From an uncultured Alphaproteobacteria bacterium (GTDB lineage: Bacteria; Pseudomonadota; Alphaproteobacteria; UBA2966): a stretch of 64,000 nt of DNA. Each line of letters opens with the position of its first letter. Position 1 is the first letter of the stretch. This document shows, piece after piece, positions 33,466 through 42,045 of the stretch. The notes below the pieces were generated by a model. That model was not told the DNA's origin, did no database searches, and saw only the letters and a list, made by a program, of their open reading frames with translations. The position numbers were made by a program, and so were the translations under genes. The DNA lies in assembly GCA_958295725.1 (NCBI GenBank), contig OY282368.1, forward strand, positions 3,444,365 through 3,508,364, read 5' to 3'.

Positions 33466-35160
33466 GTGCGGCGCGGCGACGGCGCCGGGCGATGGGTCTC
33501 GGACCCGGGTCCGGTGAGCCCGGGAGGCTCGTCACCGACCGTCGCCGGACGTCCGGCCCGGTTCCTGATCGAGCGGGCGTTCGCGACCGGGTTGTACGCC
33601 CGGAGCCTGCGGGTCGAGGCGCCGTCTTCCCTTCTCTGCCGTCCTGTGGATCCCGCGCCCGGGGACCGGAACTTCGCGAACGCGATGTTCCAGGGGCGAT
33701 ACCTGTTCCGGGGCGAGCAGCGAACGGTCCTCAACGAGCCTCCCTGGTCTCTCCAGGGAGCGAGCGAGATCTGGCAAGCCGAGGTCAACACGTTCGAATG
33801 GCTCGCCGACTTCCGGGCGACGGAGTCGGAAACGGCGCGTCTTCGGGTCCGCGAACTCGCGGGGTCCTGGATCGACCTGAACGACCGATGGCGCGCCCTC
33901 TCCTGGCGTCCCGACGTCCTGGGCCGCCGCCTCGCCTCCTGGGCGTGCCACGCGGACTATCTTTGCCATGGCGCGGAGCCGACGTTTCGCCGACGGTTCC
34001 TGGCCAGCTTCCGCGCCCAGGCCCGCCATCTCTTCCGCGTCGCGGGGATTCTGTCGCCCGATTGCCGGGCCTTGCCGGCGGTTGCGGGCCGGTTGGTCGC
34101 CCGGGCGGCGCTGACGGGAGAAGGCAGGCGGCTCGCGGACGACCTTCGGGCTCTCCAGGAGTCGATCGCCCGGGAAGTGCTGCCCGACGGCGTCCACGCG
34201 TCGCGGGACCCCGACCGGACGCTCGCCGCGTTGCGACTCCTCCTGATCGTCCGCGCCGCCTTGGAGAGCGTCGGCCGAGCCCCGCCGGACGCCCTGGCGG
34301 ACGCGATCAAGCGCCTCGCCCTCGCCGCGAGGTCGTTGCGGCACGGCGACGGCGGCTTCGGCAACTTCAACGGCGGCGCCGGGGACGGTCGCGGGCGTAT
34401 CGACGGCATTCTCGCCGCCGCGCGGGCGCGCGGCGCGGCGCCGTCGGAACTGCCCGACGGCGGATACCAGAGGCTATCGGCGGGAAAGACGCTGGTGCTG
34501 TTCGACGTCGGCGCGACCCGCCGCGGCGCGCCGTCCGCGTTCGCGGGGCTCCTGAGCTTCGAACTCGGCGTGGGCCGCGACCGGGTCATCGTGAACTGTG
34601 GCGCCGACGGCGGACCCCGGTGGCGCGAGGCGGGCCGAACGACCGCGGCGCATTCCACCCTCGTCGTCGCCGACACGAACGCCCGCGACATTTTCGATCC
34701 GCGCTCCCGGCGCCTCGCGCCTCCGGCGGTCCGGGCGCGCCGACGCGAGGACGGCGGCAACGTCCTCGTCGAGGCAAGTCACGACGGTTACGCCAAACGG
34801 TTCGGTCTGCGGCACGACCGGGCGATCTACGTGTCGCCCGACGGAGATCACGTGAGGGGCGAGGACGCCATCGCCGCCGTCGGGCCGCAAGGCGGCCGCG
34901 CACGGCGCTTCGCCCTCCGTTTCCACCTCCATCCGCGAGTGCGCGCCTCGCTGGCGACCGACGGCGTGACCGTGTTGCTGCGACCGGCGCGCGGCGAAGG
35001 CATGCGCTTCCGGTCCGGTCACGATGTCGCGCTCGAAGAAAGCGTCTATCTCGGGGGCGCGGCGGGGGTCCGCGCCACGAGGCAGATCGTCGTTCACGGC
35101 CATACAGGCCCGGGCGGGGTCGAGACGGTGAAGTGGGCGCTGACGCTGTTTCGGCGCTGA
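33466..35160 (+). CDS. Heparinase II/III-family protein
   Basis: 564-aa protein. The N-terminal about 300 residues form an alpha-toroid typical of polysaccharide lyases (WSLQGASEIWQAEVNTFEWLAD and similar helices); the C-terminal heparinase II/III-like beta domain starts near 320 (DGGYQRL, GLLSFELGVGRDRVIVNCG, TTAAHSTLVV). In alphaproteobacteria this gene stands between rsmB/rpe and purH and has no assigned substrate; it is not proof of heparin use. It starts at GTG 33466, five bases after the rpe stop. It has no clear signal peptide. purH, its usual next neighbour, is 7 kb away here. Confidence 0.85.
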   Translation: MRRGDGAGRWVSDPGPVSPGGSSPTVAGRPARFLIERAFATGLYARSLRVEAPSSLLCRPVDPAPGDRNFANAMFQGRYLFRGEQRTVLNEPPWSLQGASEIWQAEVNTFEWLADFRATESETARLRVRELAGSWIDLNDRWRALSWRPDVLGRRLASWACHADYLCHGAEPTFRRRFLASFRAQARHLFRVAGILSPDCRALPAVAGRLVARAALTGEGRRLADDLRALQESIAREVLPDGVHASRDPDRTLAALRLLLIVRAALESVGRAPPDALADAIKRLALAARSLRHGDGGFGNFNGGAGDGRGRIDGILAAARARGAAPSELPDGGYQRLSAGKTLVLFDVGATRRGAPSAFAGLLSFELGVGRDRVIVNCGADGGPRWREAGRTTAAHSTLVVADTNARDIFDPRSRRLAPPAVRARRREDGGNVLVEASHDGYAKRFGLRHDRAIYVSPDGDHVRGEDAIAAVGPQGGRARRFALRFHLHPRVRASLATDGVTVLLRPARGEGMRFRSGHDVALEESVYLGGAAGVRATRQIVVHGHTGPGGVETVKWALTLFRR

Positions 35161-35191
35161 TCGGGGTTCCCGACCGGCTGCGGGCCCGTCG

Positions 35192-36457
35192 CTACAGCAG
35201 CCAGTAACGTATTCCGGCGGGAAACGACAGATCGCGCCACAGACCCTTGATGTCCGCGACGAGTCCGCCGCCCGCGAGCAGCCCCGCGATCGCGTCGGCG
35301 TCCAGCCCGGCATAGGCGTCGTGCGGCACGGCGCCCACCATCGCCCCGTAGCCGTCGCCCGCCAGCTCCGGCAGGAGGCGCAGCCCGTACCGGTCGAAGG
35401 CGTCCTCGGGCGCCGCCATGCAGTCGTGGACGTCGACCGTGTGTCCGTGCGCCTGGAGCCGGCGCACGAGGTCGACCGCCTTGCTGTTGCGGAGGTCGGA
35501 GACGTTCTCCTTGAACGTCAGACCGAGCACGAGGACACGACTCGGCCCGGCGAGGCGGTCGGCGATGCAGTCGGCGACGAACGCGCCCATGCCGTCGTTG
35601 ATCCGCCGTCCGGCGAGAATCACCTGTGGGTCGTGACCGGCCTCCTGCGCCCGATGGGCGAGGAAATAGGGATCGACGCCGATGCAGTGGCCCCCCACGA
35701 GGCCGGGCTTGAACGGCAGGAAGTTCCATTTGGTCTCCGCCGCCGCGAGGACGTCGTGGGTGGAGATGCCGATCTTGTGGAAGATCCCGGCGATCTCGTT
35801 GACGAAGGCGATGTTGATGTCGCGCTGCGCGTTTTCGATCACCTTGGCGGCCTCGGCGGTGCGGATGTCGCGGGCCCGGAACACGTTCCCGTCCGTGATC
35901 TTCCCGTATATCTCCATGAGGCGGTCGGCGGTCTCGGTGGTCTGGCCGGACACGACCTTGGTGATGCGCTCTATGGTGTGCTCCCTGTCCCCCGTGTTGA
36001 TGCGCTCGGGCGAGTATCCGAGGAAGAATTCCTCCCCGCACGTCAAGCCGGACGCCGCGGCCAGCACCGGGCCGCAGACTTCCTCCGTGGCGCCCGGGTA
36101 GACGGTGCTTTCGAGCACGACGATATCGCCGGGGGAGAGATACCGGCCGATCAGCGCGCAGGCGTCCTTCACGGCGGAAAGGTCGGGAACGTTGCCCTCG
36201 CCGACAGGGGTCGGGACCGTGACGACGTGTATCGACGCCCGCGAGATGTCGTCGGCTTCGTCGGTGAGACGCAGCCCGGGCGACTCCAGGGCCTCGGACG
36301 CCACTTCTCCCGTCCGGTCGAAGCCCCGGCGGAGCTCGGAGACGCGTGACCGGTCGATGTCGAACGCGTGGACCGGAAAGTGGCGGGACAACGCGATGGC
36401 GAGCGGCAATCCGACATAACCCAGGCCGATCACCGAGATCGTTGTATCCGACGCCAT
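35192..36457 (-). CDS. UDP-sugar dehydrogenase (TviB / WbpA-like)
   Basis: Nucleotide-sugar dehydrogenase of 421 aa oxidising UDP-GlcNAc or UDP-GalNAc to the uronic acid for polysaccharide synthesis. The NAD-binding VIGLGYVGLPLA is at residues 7-18, ESTVYPGATEEVCGP in the substrate domain, the catalytic cysteine in GGHCIGVDPYFLAHRA and LGLTFKENVSDLRNSK in the C-terminal UDP-binding domain. The ESTVYPG form favours the TviB/VipA branch over UDP-glucose 6-dehydrogenase. ATG 36457 is chosen since it begins at the Rossmann strand. It is divergent from the EPS-type regulator; the IS481 element has inserted between them. Confidence 0.9.
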   Translation of the reverse strand: MASDTTISVIGLGYVGLPLAIALSRHFPVHAFDIDRSRVSELRRGFDRTGEVASEALESPGLRLTDEADDISRASIHVVTVPTPVGEGNVPDLSAVKDACALIGRYLSPGDIVVLESTVYPGATEEVCGPVLAAASGLTCGEEFFLGYSPERINTGDREHTIERITKVVSGQTTETADRLMEIYGKITDGNVFRARDIRTAEAAKVIENAQRDINIAFVNEIAGIFHKIGISTHDVLAAAETKWNFLPFKPGLVGGHCIGVDPYFLAHRAQEAGHDPQVILAGRRINDGMGAFVADCIADRLAGPSRVLVLGLTFKENVSDLRNSKAVDLVRRLQAHGHTVDVHDCMAAPEDAFDRYGLRLLPELAGDGYGAMVGAVPHDAYAGLDADAIAGLLAGGGLVADIKGLWRDLSFPAGIRYWLL

Positions 36458-36545
36458 GGTCCAGCTCCGATGGGGCCCGGTCTCGCGGCCCATCGCACCG
36501 CGCCGGAGCGCGCGCATACTGAGGGCGGCGTTCATCGCTTGTCAA

Positions 36546-36550
36546 CGAGA
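36546..36550. repeat. Target-site duplication, left copy
   Basis: CGAGA directly left of the IS481 terminal repeat, identical to 37690-37694. Confidence 0.8.
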
Positions 36551-37689
36551 TGTCCTGGTTCAGGACATATGAGACACGGGGGTCTCTTTGGCTGTCAGTG
36601 AGTGAAGGTACTGGGCGGGGGTGTGTCCGCCAAGGGCCTGGTGCGGTCTGAAGGTGTTGAATTCGTCGGCGAAGGCGTCGATCCATCGGTTGATGTCGTC
36701 GAGGTTGTCGTCGGGCAGGTCCCATGAGGCGTAGAACTCGTATCTCCAGGCGCCGTTGTTGCGCTCGACGTGTCCGTTGAGCTTGGGCGAGCGTGGCGGG
36801 AGTTCGAACAGGTCGATGCCGCGGCGCTGGCATTCGGTCTCGAAGTCGGCCTTGAACTCGGAGCCTCCATCGACCTGGATGGCTTCGATGGGGAAGGGCA
36901 TGTCGGCCTGGAGCTTGTCGAGGAAGCGCTTGGCGTTGTGTGCGGTTGCGCGTCTCCAGGCCTGTGCGCAGGTCCACTTTGCGACGGGGTCATGGGCGGT
37001 GAACTGCTTGATGGCGGGCCGGGCTGTGTGTGGCGAGACGGTGAGGGTGTCGAGTTGGACGATCTCGCCGGGACTTGTGGGCTTGCGGCCCTTGGGCAGG
37101 CGTCTGGCGTATGGTCTGAGGCGCCGGGCGGCGCGCGGCCCGTTGCGGCGCAAGGTCGGGACCGGGGTGACGGCGCCGCGCTCCATGAGGGTCTTGAGGA
37201 TGCGGCCTGTGGTGCTCTCGCTTGCCGCGTGCCCGTTGCGTCGGAGCAGGACGGCGATCTTGGCCTTGCCCCACATGGGGTAGTCGGCGCGTGTCTCCCG
37301 GACCGCCGTCACCAGCGCCGCCGACCAGGTGGGCCGGCGCGGGGTGTGCGGGCGGCGCGAGCACGGCTTGAGGCGGTTGTGGTCCGCCAGCCTCTGCCAT
37401 CGGTAGAGGGTCGATCTCGGAACGCCGACGGCGTTGGCGGCCGCTCGTGCGGTCAGGCCGTCGGCCCTGGCCTGGCGCCAGCGCTCAAGGGCGTCGCGCC
37501 TGTGCGCTTCGTCGCTCCGCTCCTTGCCGCACAGGCGCGACGCCAGGGCGGCTCCTCGTGTAATCTGCCGGGGCAGGCCGAAGGTCTGCATGGGGGTCCT
37601 CCTTCACGCTGCTTGTTCAGCACCAACAGCGTCGGAGACCCCCACCTCTCTTTCAAGGGCCGTGTCTCACATCTGTCTGAACTAGGTCA
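36551..37689. mobile_element. Complete IS481-family insertion sequence
   Basis: Element of 1139 bp. Imperfect terminal inverted repeats of about 29 bp: the left end starts TGTCCTGGTTCAG and the right end (reverse complement) TGACCTAGTTCAG, both continuing to ATGAGACACGG or TGAGACACGG. The element is flanked on both sides by the 5-bp direct repeat CGAGA (36546-36550 and 37690-37694), a target-site duplication. One intact transposase fills it. Intact ends, gene and duplication indicate recent insertion. Confidence 0.9.
36560..37591 (-). CDS. IS481-family DDE transposase
   Basis: 343-aa transposase. An N-terminal helix-turn-helix region (LTARAAANAVGVPRSTLYRW near 45-64) is followed by a second HTH and the retroviral-integrase-like catalytic core: first Asp in VQLDTLTV, second in AIQVDGGSEF, and Glu in NGHVERNNGAWRYEF; the C-terminal region has FNTFRPHQALGGHTPAQYL, typical of IS481/IS3-like enzymes. 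All catalytic residues are present. GGAGG precedes ATG 37591. The stop codon lies inside the left terminal repeat. It moves the element by cut or copy-and-paste and is not involved with the neighbouring genes. Confidence 0.93.
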   Translation of the reverse strand: MQTFGLPRQITRGAALASRLCGKERSDEAHRRDALERWRQARADGLTARAAANAVGVPRSTLYRWQRLADHNRLKPCSRRPHTPRRPTWSAALVTAVRETRADYPMWGKAKIAVLLRRNGHAASESTTGRILKTLMERGAVTPVPTLRRNGPRAARRLRPYARRLPKGRKPTSPGEIVQLDTLTVSPHTARPAIKQFTAHDPVAKWTCAQAWRRATAHNAKRFLDKLQADMPFPIEAIQVDGGSEFKADFETECQRRGIDLFELPPRSPKLNGHVERNNGAWRYEFYASWDLPDDNLDDINRWIDAFADEFNTFRPHQALGGHTPAQYLHSLTAKETPVSHMS

Positions 37690-37694
37690 CGAGA
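37690..37694. repeat. Target-site duplication, right copy
   Basis: CGAGA directly right of the IS481 terminal repeat, identical to 36546-36550. Confidence 0.8.
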
Positions 37695-37739
37695 GCGATT
37701 CGTCCGAAAAGCGCGGGAATCGGCGAATTGCCGCTTGAC

Positions 37740-37754
37740 GTTCATGGAGTGAAC
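37740..37754. promoter_or_regulatory. Inverted repeat upstream of the EPS-type regulator
   Basis: GTTCA-N5-TGAAC at 37740-37754, with another copy of ACGTTCA at 37761-37767, directly before the regulator's ATG (37770). Looks like an operator for a dimeric regulator, possibly the product itself. Confidence 0.4.
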
Positions 37755-37769
37755 AGAGTAACGTTCACG

Positions 37770-38495
37770 ATGAGAACGCCCGGGTGCCGGGCCATGCCCC
37801 GGCAATTCCTGTGGGCGCGCGGCGGGGAGGACGGGGCCCTGAACGACAAGTACCTCATGGACGGACAACCGATCGACGCGGAGAGCCGGATTACCTTGGG
37901 TCTCCTGAACGCGGTTCACGAGAACAGCGGCGTCTCCCAGAGAACACTGGCCGGCGAGCTGGGAATCGCCCTGGGGTTGACCAACGCCTATCTCAAGCGG
38001 TGCGCGCGCAAGGGTCTCCTGAGGATGGCCCAGGCGCCGGCAAACCGTTACGCCTACTACCTCACCCCCCAGGGTTTCGCCGAGAAGAGCCGCTTGACGG
38101 CCCGGTATCTGAGGCGCTCGTTCGACTTCTACCGGCAGGCCCGGAACGAATGCGAGGATATCCTCCGCCAGTGCGCGGCGCGGCGGTGGCGGCGCGTGGC
38201 GCTCGGCGGTCCGGGCGAACTGGCCGAGATCGCGATCCTGTGCAACCTGGGGCGCGACGTCGATCTGGTGGCGATGATCGACGGCCGGGGCGGATCGAGC
38301 GAGTTCATGAAGCTGCCCGTCAAGCCGTCCGTCGAGGCCGCCGGCGACATCGACGCGATCCTGCTGACCGACGCGAGGCATCCCCAGGCCTCGTACGACA
38401 CCCTCTCCCGGGACTTCCCCCCGGAAAGGATTCTGGTCCCGCCCCTGCTGCGGGTCTCCACGTCCCGCCGCGCGCCGGAGGAACAGGGCCCGTGA
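37770..38495 (+). CDS. Winged-helix regulator of the MarR-like EPS-associated type
   Basis: Protein of 241 aa. Residues about 30-110 form a winged helix: ITLGLLNAVHENSGVSQRTLA, then GELGIALGLTNAYLKRCARKG and the wing NRYAYYLTPQGFAEK. The C-terminal half (RRWRRVALGGPGELAEIAIL to the end) resembles a nucleotide-binding-like sensor domain. Such proteins precede an RfaH/NusG-like gene at the head of exopolysaccharide loci, as here: the next gene starts inside its stop (GTGA). ATG 37770 is preferred; ATG 37794 is an alternative. It probably regulates the sugar-dehydrogenase or a polysaccharide locus elsewhere. Confidence 0.75.
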   Translation: MRTPGCRAMPRQFLWARGGEDGALNDKYLMDGQPIDAESRITLGLLNAVHENSGVSQRTLAGELGIALGLTNAYLKRCARKGLLRMAQAPANRYAYYLTPQGFAEKSRLTARYLRRSFDFYRQARNECEDILRQCAARRWRRVALGGPGELAEIAILCNLGRDVDLVAMIDGRGGSSEFMKLPVKPSVEAAGDIDAILLTDARHPQASYDTLSRDFPPERILVPPLLRVSTSRRAPEEQGP

Positions 38496-38998
38496 CCCGC
38501 TGGTACGTCGTCTACACGAAGCCGCAGCTCGAGGTCTGGGCGCGGAACAACCTCGAGGAACGCGGGTTCGAGACGTACCTGCCGCGCTATCTCCGGCAAC
38601 GGCGGCACGCGCGCCGGACCGAGATCGTCCCGCGGCCCCTGTTTCCCCGCTATCTGTTCGTGCGCGCCGACATCGACGCCGGACATCGCCCGCGCGTGAA
38701 TACGGCGCCCGGCGTCGCGCGCCTGGTGAGTTTCGGCGACCGCCCCGCCATCGTCGGCGACGAGATCATCGCCGAGATCAAGACCCGCGAAGCGGACGAC
38801 GGCTATGTCCGGCTCGGTCGCGGCCGGACGTTCGCCGAGGGCGACCGGGTCAGGGTCGGCGGCGGCGCGCTGTGCGATCGCGTCGGGCTGTTCCAGTGCA
38901 CCGCCGACAACGACAGGGTCTTTATCCTGCTCGACCTTCTGGGCCGCCGGACACGGGTCAGGGTATCGCGCGACTCGCTCGTCCCCGGCGATTGCTGA
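38492..38998 (+). CDS. RfaH/NusG-like transcription antitermination protein
   Basis: 168-aa NusG paralogue. The N-terminal NGN domain is recognisable by WYVVYTKPQLEVWARNNLEERGFETYLP and RPLFPRYLFVRAD; the C-terminal KOW-type domain follows near residue 115 (FAEGDRVRVGGGAL) and ends in LLGRRTRVRVSRDSLVP. Specialised NusG proteins of this size bind RNA polymerase and allow long polysaccharide operons to be transcribed through early stops. Translationally coupled to the winged-helix gene by a GTGA overlap. A polysaccharide operon is not found downstream, so its target must be distant or lost. Confidence 0.88.
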   Translation: MTRWYVVYTKPQLEVWARNNLEERGFETYLPRYLRQRRHARRTEIVPRPLFPRYLFVRADIDAGHRPRVNTAPGVARLVSFGDRPAIVGDEIIAEIKTREADDGYVRLGRGRTFAEGDRVRVGGGALCDRVGLFQCTADNDRVFILLDLLGRRTRVRVSRDSLVPGDC

Positions 38999-39030
38999 GC
39001 GGAGACAGCGTTCCGACGCGGCGACTGCCG

Positions 39031-39573
39031 TCAGGCGCGAATCAACGGGTAGGAACGCTTGACGATCATCGCCACGGCCGCGGCGACGACCGCCTTGACG
39101 ACGTCGCCGGGAATGAAGATCGCCGAACCGGCGACGGCCTTCCCGAGCTCCATGCCAGCCACCTGGGCGAGCCACGGAATGCCGATGACGTAGACCACGA
39201 TCACCCCGCCGATCACGTTGAACAGCAGCAGGTTCCAGAAGTTGAGGCGTCTCCAGTACCTTTCCACGAGCCACCCGACGACGAACGCGGCGGGTATCCA
39301 CGACAGGATGAAGCCCCCGGTGGGTCCCAGGATCGCGCCGAAGCCGCCCTTCCAGCCCGTGAGCAGGGGCAGGCCGGCCGCCACGAGCGCGACGAACAGC
39401 AACAGGGACAGAGCACCCCGCCTGGCGCCGAGAATCGAGCCCGCCAGCATCACGCCGATGTTCTGCACGATGATGGGCGCCGGCACGAGCGGCGCCTGGA
39501 ACGGCGGGAAGACGGCGCAGGCCGCGGTGAGCGCGGCGAACAGCGCGACGAACACCATGTCTCGCGTGGTCAT
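39031..39573 (-). CDS. bioY: Biotin ECF transporter substrate-binding component BioY
   Basis: Integral membrane S-component of 180 aa with about six hydrophobic segments. BioY-type motifs: FPPFQAPLVPAPIIVQNIGVML near residues 23-45, the ARRGALSLLLFVALVAAGLPLL helix and GPTGGFILSWIPAAFVVGWLVE. It binds biotin and works with the EcfT/EcfA components, whose genes lie 1.1 kb away on the same strand, with a DUF3800 gene inserted on the other strand. ATG 39573 is preceded by GGGAGG. A good promoter lies 66-94 nt upstream. Confidence 0.93.
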   Translation of the reverse strand: MTTRDMVFVALFAALTAACAVFPPFQAPLVPAPIIVQNIGVMLAGSILGARRGALSLLLFVALVAAGLPLLTGWKGGFGAILGPTGGFILSWIPAAFVVGWLVERYWRRLNFWNLLLFNVIGGVIVVYVIGIPWLAQVAGMELGKAVAGSAIFIPGDVVKAVVAAAVAMIVKRSYPLIRA

Positions 39574-39638
39574 GTTGCCTCCCAGGGGATCCGGTTTCAG
39601 GACGTCTCGGGGACGGTGGCGGCGGGGTCGGGGCATCC

Positions 39639-39667
39639 CTTATAGTCCGGGAGAGTCCGTGCATCAA
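39639..39667 (-). promoter_or_regulatory. Putative sigma-70 promoter of bioY
   Basis: Minus-strand TTGATG (-35, 39662-39667) and TATAAG (-10, 39639-39644) with a 17-nt spacer, about 66 nt before the bioY ATG. No BioR-type site (TTATCTATAA-like) was seen. It implies bioY can be transcribed separately from bioMN. Confidence 0.5.
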
Positions 39668-39782
39668 CGCCAGGGCGTTCGGGACCCCGAAACAAGTGTG
39701 TTGACACCCAGGCGATCGGCTGTCACACATTGCCCATAGCAAGCAAACGCGTATTGCCGACCCCGTCGTGGGCGGCGGACCC

Positions 39783-39806
39783 TATGGCCACCATCCGGTG
39801 GCCATA
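39783..39806. repeat. Perfect 10-bp palindromic arms upstream of the DUF3800 gene
   Basis: TATGGCCACC-ATCC-GGTGGCCATA, a 24-bp perfect inverted repeat ending 18 nt before the ACG codon of the DUF3800 gene. Could be an operator, a terminator for something upstream, or an insertion-element end. Confidence 0.6.
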
Positions 39807-39824
39807 GCCATGTCAGGGGGGTAG

Positions 39825-40664
39825 ACGAAGGCCTGCTTCATCGACGAGGCGGGGGACCTCGGGGCGCTCGCCAATCCGCCGTTACCGAACAACCAGCCGG
39901 TTCTCGTCATCGGCGGTCTCTTTATCGATATCGCATACCTCCACGACTTTACTCATAGCTTCCTGAACCTGAAGCGGTGCTACTTCCCCAAACTTCCCTA
40001 TCCATCCGCGAGACATCTGGACCGAATCCTGCCCGAGATCAAAGGTGCCGACATTCGCAGAAACGCAACGCGCGGAACCGCGCGGCAGCGGCAGCACGCC
40101 ATCGGCTTCGTCGACCAGATCCTCAAATTGCTGCGACAATACGACGTAAATCTGGTTGCGCGCATTTGGGTGAAAGGCATTGGACTGTCTTTCGACGCCA
40201 CGTCTGTCTACACGTCCTCGATACAGGAAATCTGTATCTACTTCGATCACCATCCGACCCGGACCGGCGACACCGGCATCTGTATCGCTGATAGCCGGAA
40301 CAAATTCAAGAATGTCAGCGTCTCCCACTCCATCTTTACGCAAAAGTTCAGCTTGGCGGCCCAGAGCTGCCGACGGATCGTTGAACTGCCGACCTTTGGG
40401 CACAGCGATAACCACGCTGGACTTCAAGTCTGCGACATCGTCTGCTCGGCGCTTCTCTACCCCATCGCCTGCTATTCCTACTGCACGGGTCATGTGAATA
40501 ACGTCCATGTGCAACCTGGCGCAGCGAGGCTCAAGCGGCGTTACGGGCAGCAGCTGAAGGGCCTCCAATACCGCTACCAGGATGCGGTGACCGGCCGTCA
40601 CCGTGGCGGGCTCGTGGTTTCGGACGCCATCCAGGGCCGGAATGGCTCTCTGATGTTTCACTGA
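39825..40664 (+). pseudogene. DUF3800 protein gene lacking a start codon (ACG in place of ATG)
   Basis: An open frame of 279 codons from ACG 39825 encodes an apparently intact DUF3800 protein: CFIDEAGDLGALAN near residue 4, with the acidic pair typical of this RNase H-like family, IGFVDQILKLLRQYDVNLVAR, FDHHPTRTGDTGICIADSRN, LPTFGHSDNHAGLQVCDIV and a GRNGSLMFH end. Directly before it are AGGGGGG and a TAG stop (39822-39824); the family normally begins here with M-K-x-C/F-I-D-E, so a single T-to-C change probably destroyed the ATG. The next possible start (TTG at about 40125) would remove the catalytic N-terminus. It sits inside the biotin importer locus on the opposite strand. DUF3800 genes are common cargo of mobile elements and may act in defence. 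Confidence 0.7.
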
Positions 40665-40741
40665 AACAGCATCGACAGGCCAGTCCCTGTCAAACCGATG
40701 CCGACCCGTTGAAAACCCATGTTGGGACAACGTCCGGAGTC

Positions 40742-41371
40742 CTAACCCTTCCTCCGCCAGACGGGAACGACCGGCTCGGGGTCGTAGCCACGAGCCTCGA
40801 TGGCCTCGGAGAGGTCGTCCGCCATCTTCAGGGTCTTGATGAGGAGCGGCATCAGCAAGGCGATCGCGTTGCGGTCGAGCCCGCGCGCGCGCTGGGCCTC
40901 GAGAACCTCTTGCGCCTCGCGCATCATCATGGGAATGAACCGGATGACCATCGACAGCATCATGCCGGTCTTGGACGGATTGACGCCGACGTGGCGCAGC
41001 GGCCGGACCGCCGCCTCCAGAACGTCGATCATGTCCGTCGTCCTGGTCGTCAGGGTCACCAGCACCGCCAGCAGGAGAAGAACCAGGATCCTGAGGACGG
41101 TCTCCAGGCCCAGCGTCCAGTCCGTGACGAAGACGTGAAACAGAAAGATGGGGACCAGGAAGATCAGCGCGGTCCGCAACTGCCGGAAGGTGTCGCGCCA
41201 GGGCAGGCGGGCGGCATGGAACAGGCCCGCGAGGAGCGCGAGTTCGGCGGCGTGAACCGGAATGCCCGAAACGACGAAAAGCGCCGCGCCGCAAATCACG
41301 AGGATGGCGAGCTTGGCCGCCGCCGGCGCGCGATGAACGAACGAATCGCCCGGAACGTACAGCGACAGCAT
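40742..41371 (-). CDS. bioN: Energy-coupling factor transmembrane component EcfT (BioN)
   Basis: 209-aa membrane protein coupling the ATPase to BioY. N-terminal LYVPGDSFVHRAPAAAKLA and several hydrophobic helices precede the coupling helix pair with the Ala-Arg-Gly motifs EAQRARGLDRNA and EAIEARGYDPEP near the C-terminus, the sites of ATPase contact in EcfT proteins. ATG 41371 overlaps the bioM stop (TGATG), so both are translated together. Together with BioM and BioY it imports biotin. Confidence 0.92.
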   Translation of the reverse strand: MLSLYVPGDSFVHRAPAAAKLAILVICGAALFVVSGIPVHAAELALLAGLFHAARLPWRDTFRQLRTALIFLVPIFLFHVFVTDWTLGLETVLRILVLLLLAVLVTLTTRTTDMIDVLEAAVRPLRHVGVNPSKTGMMLSMVIRFIPMMMREAQEVLEAQRARGLDRNAIALLMPLLIKTLKMADDLSEAIEARGYDPEPVVPVWRRKG

Positions 41372-42045
41372 CACGCCATCGCCCGCGTGTAGTGGCGGAT
41401 CGCGTCGCGGGGCGGACCGTCGGCCACGACGCGTCCCCCGTCGAAAACGATGACGCGCTCGAAGTCCCGCAGGTGATCCAGATCGTGGGTGACCAGCACC
41501 ACCGGCTGCCCGATCGTCCGGATGGTGTCGAGGATCAGCTTCTTGTTGCGCAAGTCCAGCAGGGTCATGGGCTCGTCGAGCACCACGTACCGGGGCTCCA
41601 TCACCAGGACCGCCGAGATCGCCAGAAGCTGCTTTTCACCGCCCGACAGAAGATGGGCGGCCCGGTCCCGAAGATGGGTCAGTCCGTATTCGGCGAGAAC
41701 CGTGTCGACCTTTCGCGCGATCTCGCGCTTGGGCAGCTTCAGGTTCTTCAGGCCGAAGGCGATGTCTTCCTCGACCACGGGAAACACGATCTGGTTGTCC
41801 GGGTTCTGGAACACGAAACCCACCCGCCGCCGGACCGCCTTCGCGTCCTCGCGAGTGTCGAGACCGTCCACGGTGACGGCGCCGCTGTCGGGGATCAGAA
41901 GACCGTTCAGAAGGCGCGCGAAGGTGCTCTTGCCCGATCCGTTGGCGCCGATGACGCCGACGCGACGTTCACGGACGCTCAGGTTGATGTCCTTGAGCAC
42001 CTCGCGTTCGCCGAAGCGGTGACTGACGTCGGAAACCTGGATCAT
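41371..42045 (-). CDS. bioM: Energy-coupling factor ATPase (BioM)
   Basis: 224-aa ABC ATPase of the biotin ECF importer. Walker A is [11 protein letters not shown] near residue 33, Q-loop [20 protein letters not shown] (the ECF-type Q-helix), signature [16 protein letters not shown], Walker [13 protein letters not shown], and the switch histidine VTHDLDHL. Begins the bioMN pair; divergent from purH with 131 bp between them. Shares an overlap with bioN. Specific assignment to biotin comes from the nearby bioY. Confidence 0.92.
   Translation of the reverse strand: MIQVSDVSHRFGEREVLKDINLSVRERRVGVIGANGSGKSTFARLLNGLLIPDSGAVTVDGLDTREDAKAVRRRVGFVFQNPDNQIVFPVVEEDIAFGLKNLKLPKREIARKVDTVLAEYGLTHLRDRAAHLLSGGEKQLLAISAVLVMEPRYVVLDEPMTLLDLRNKKLILDTIRTIGQPVVLVTHDLDHLRDFERVIVFDGGRVVADGPPRDAIRHYTRAMA

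Noticed and set aside
39698..39730. TGTGTTGACA ... TGTCACACA inverted repeat and TTGACA upstream of the DUF3800 gene
   Set aside because: Arms are imperfect and no -10 box follows TTGACA at a usable distance; not strong enough to call.
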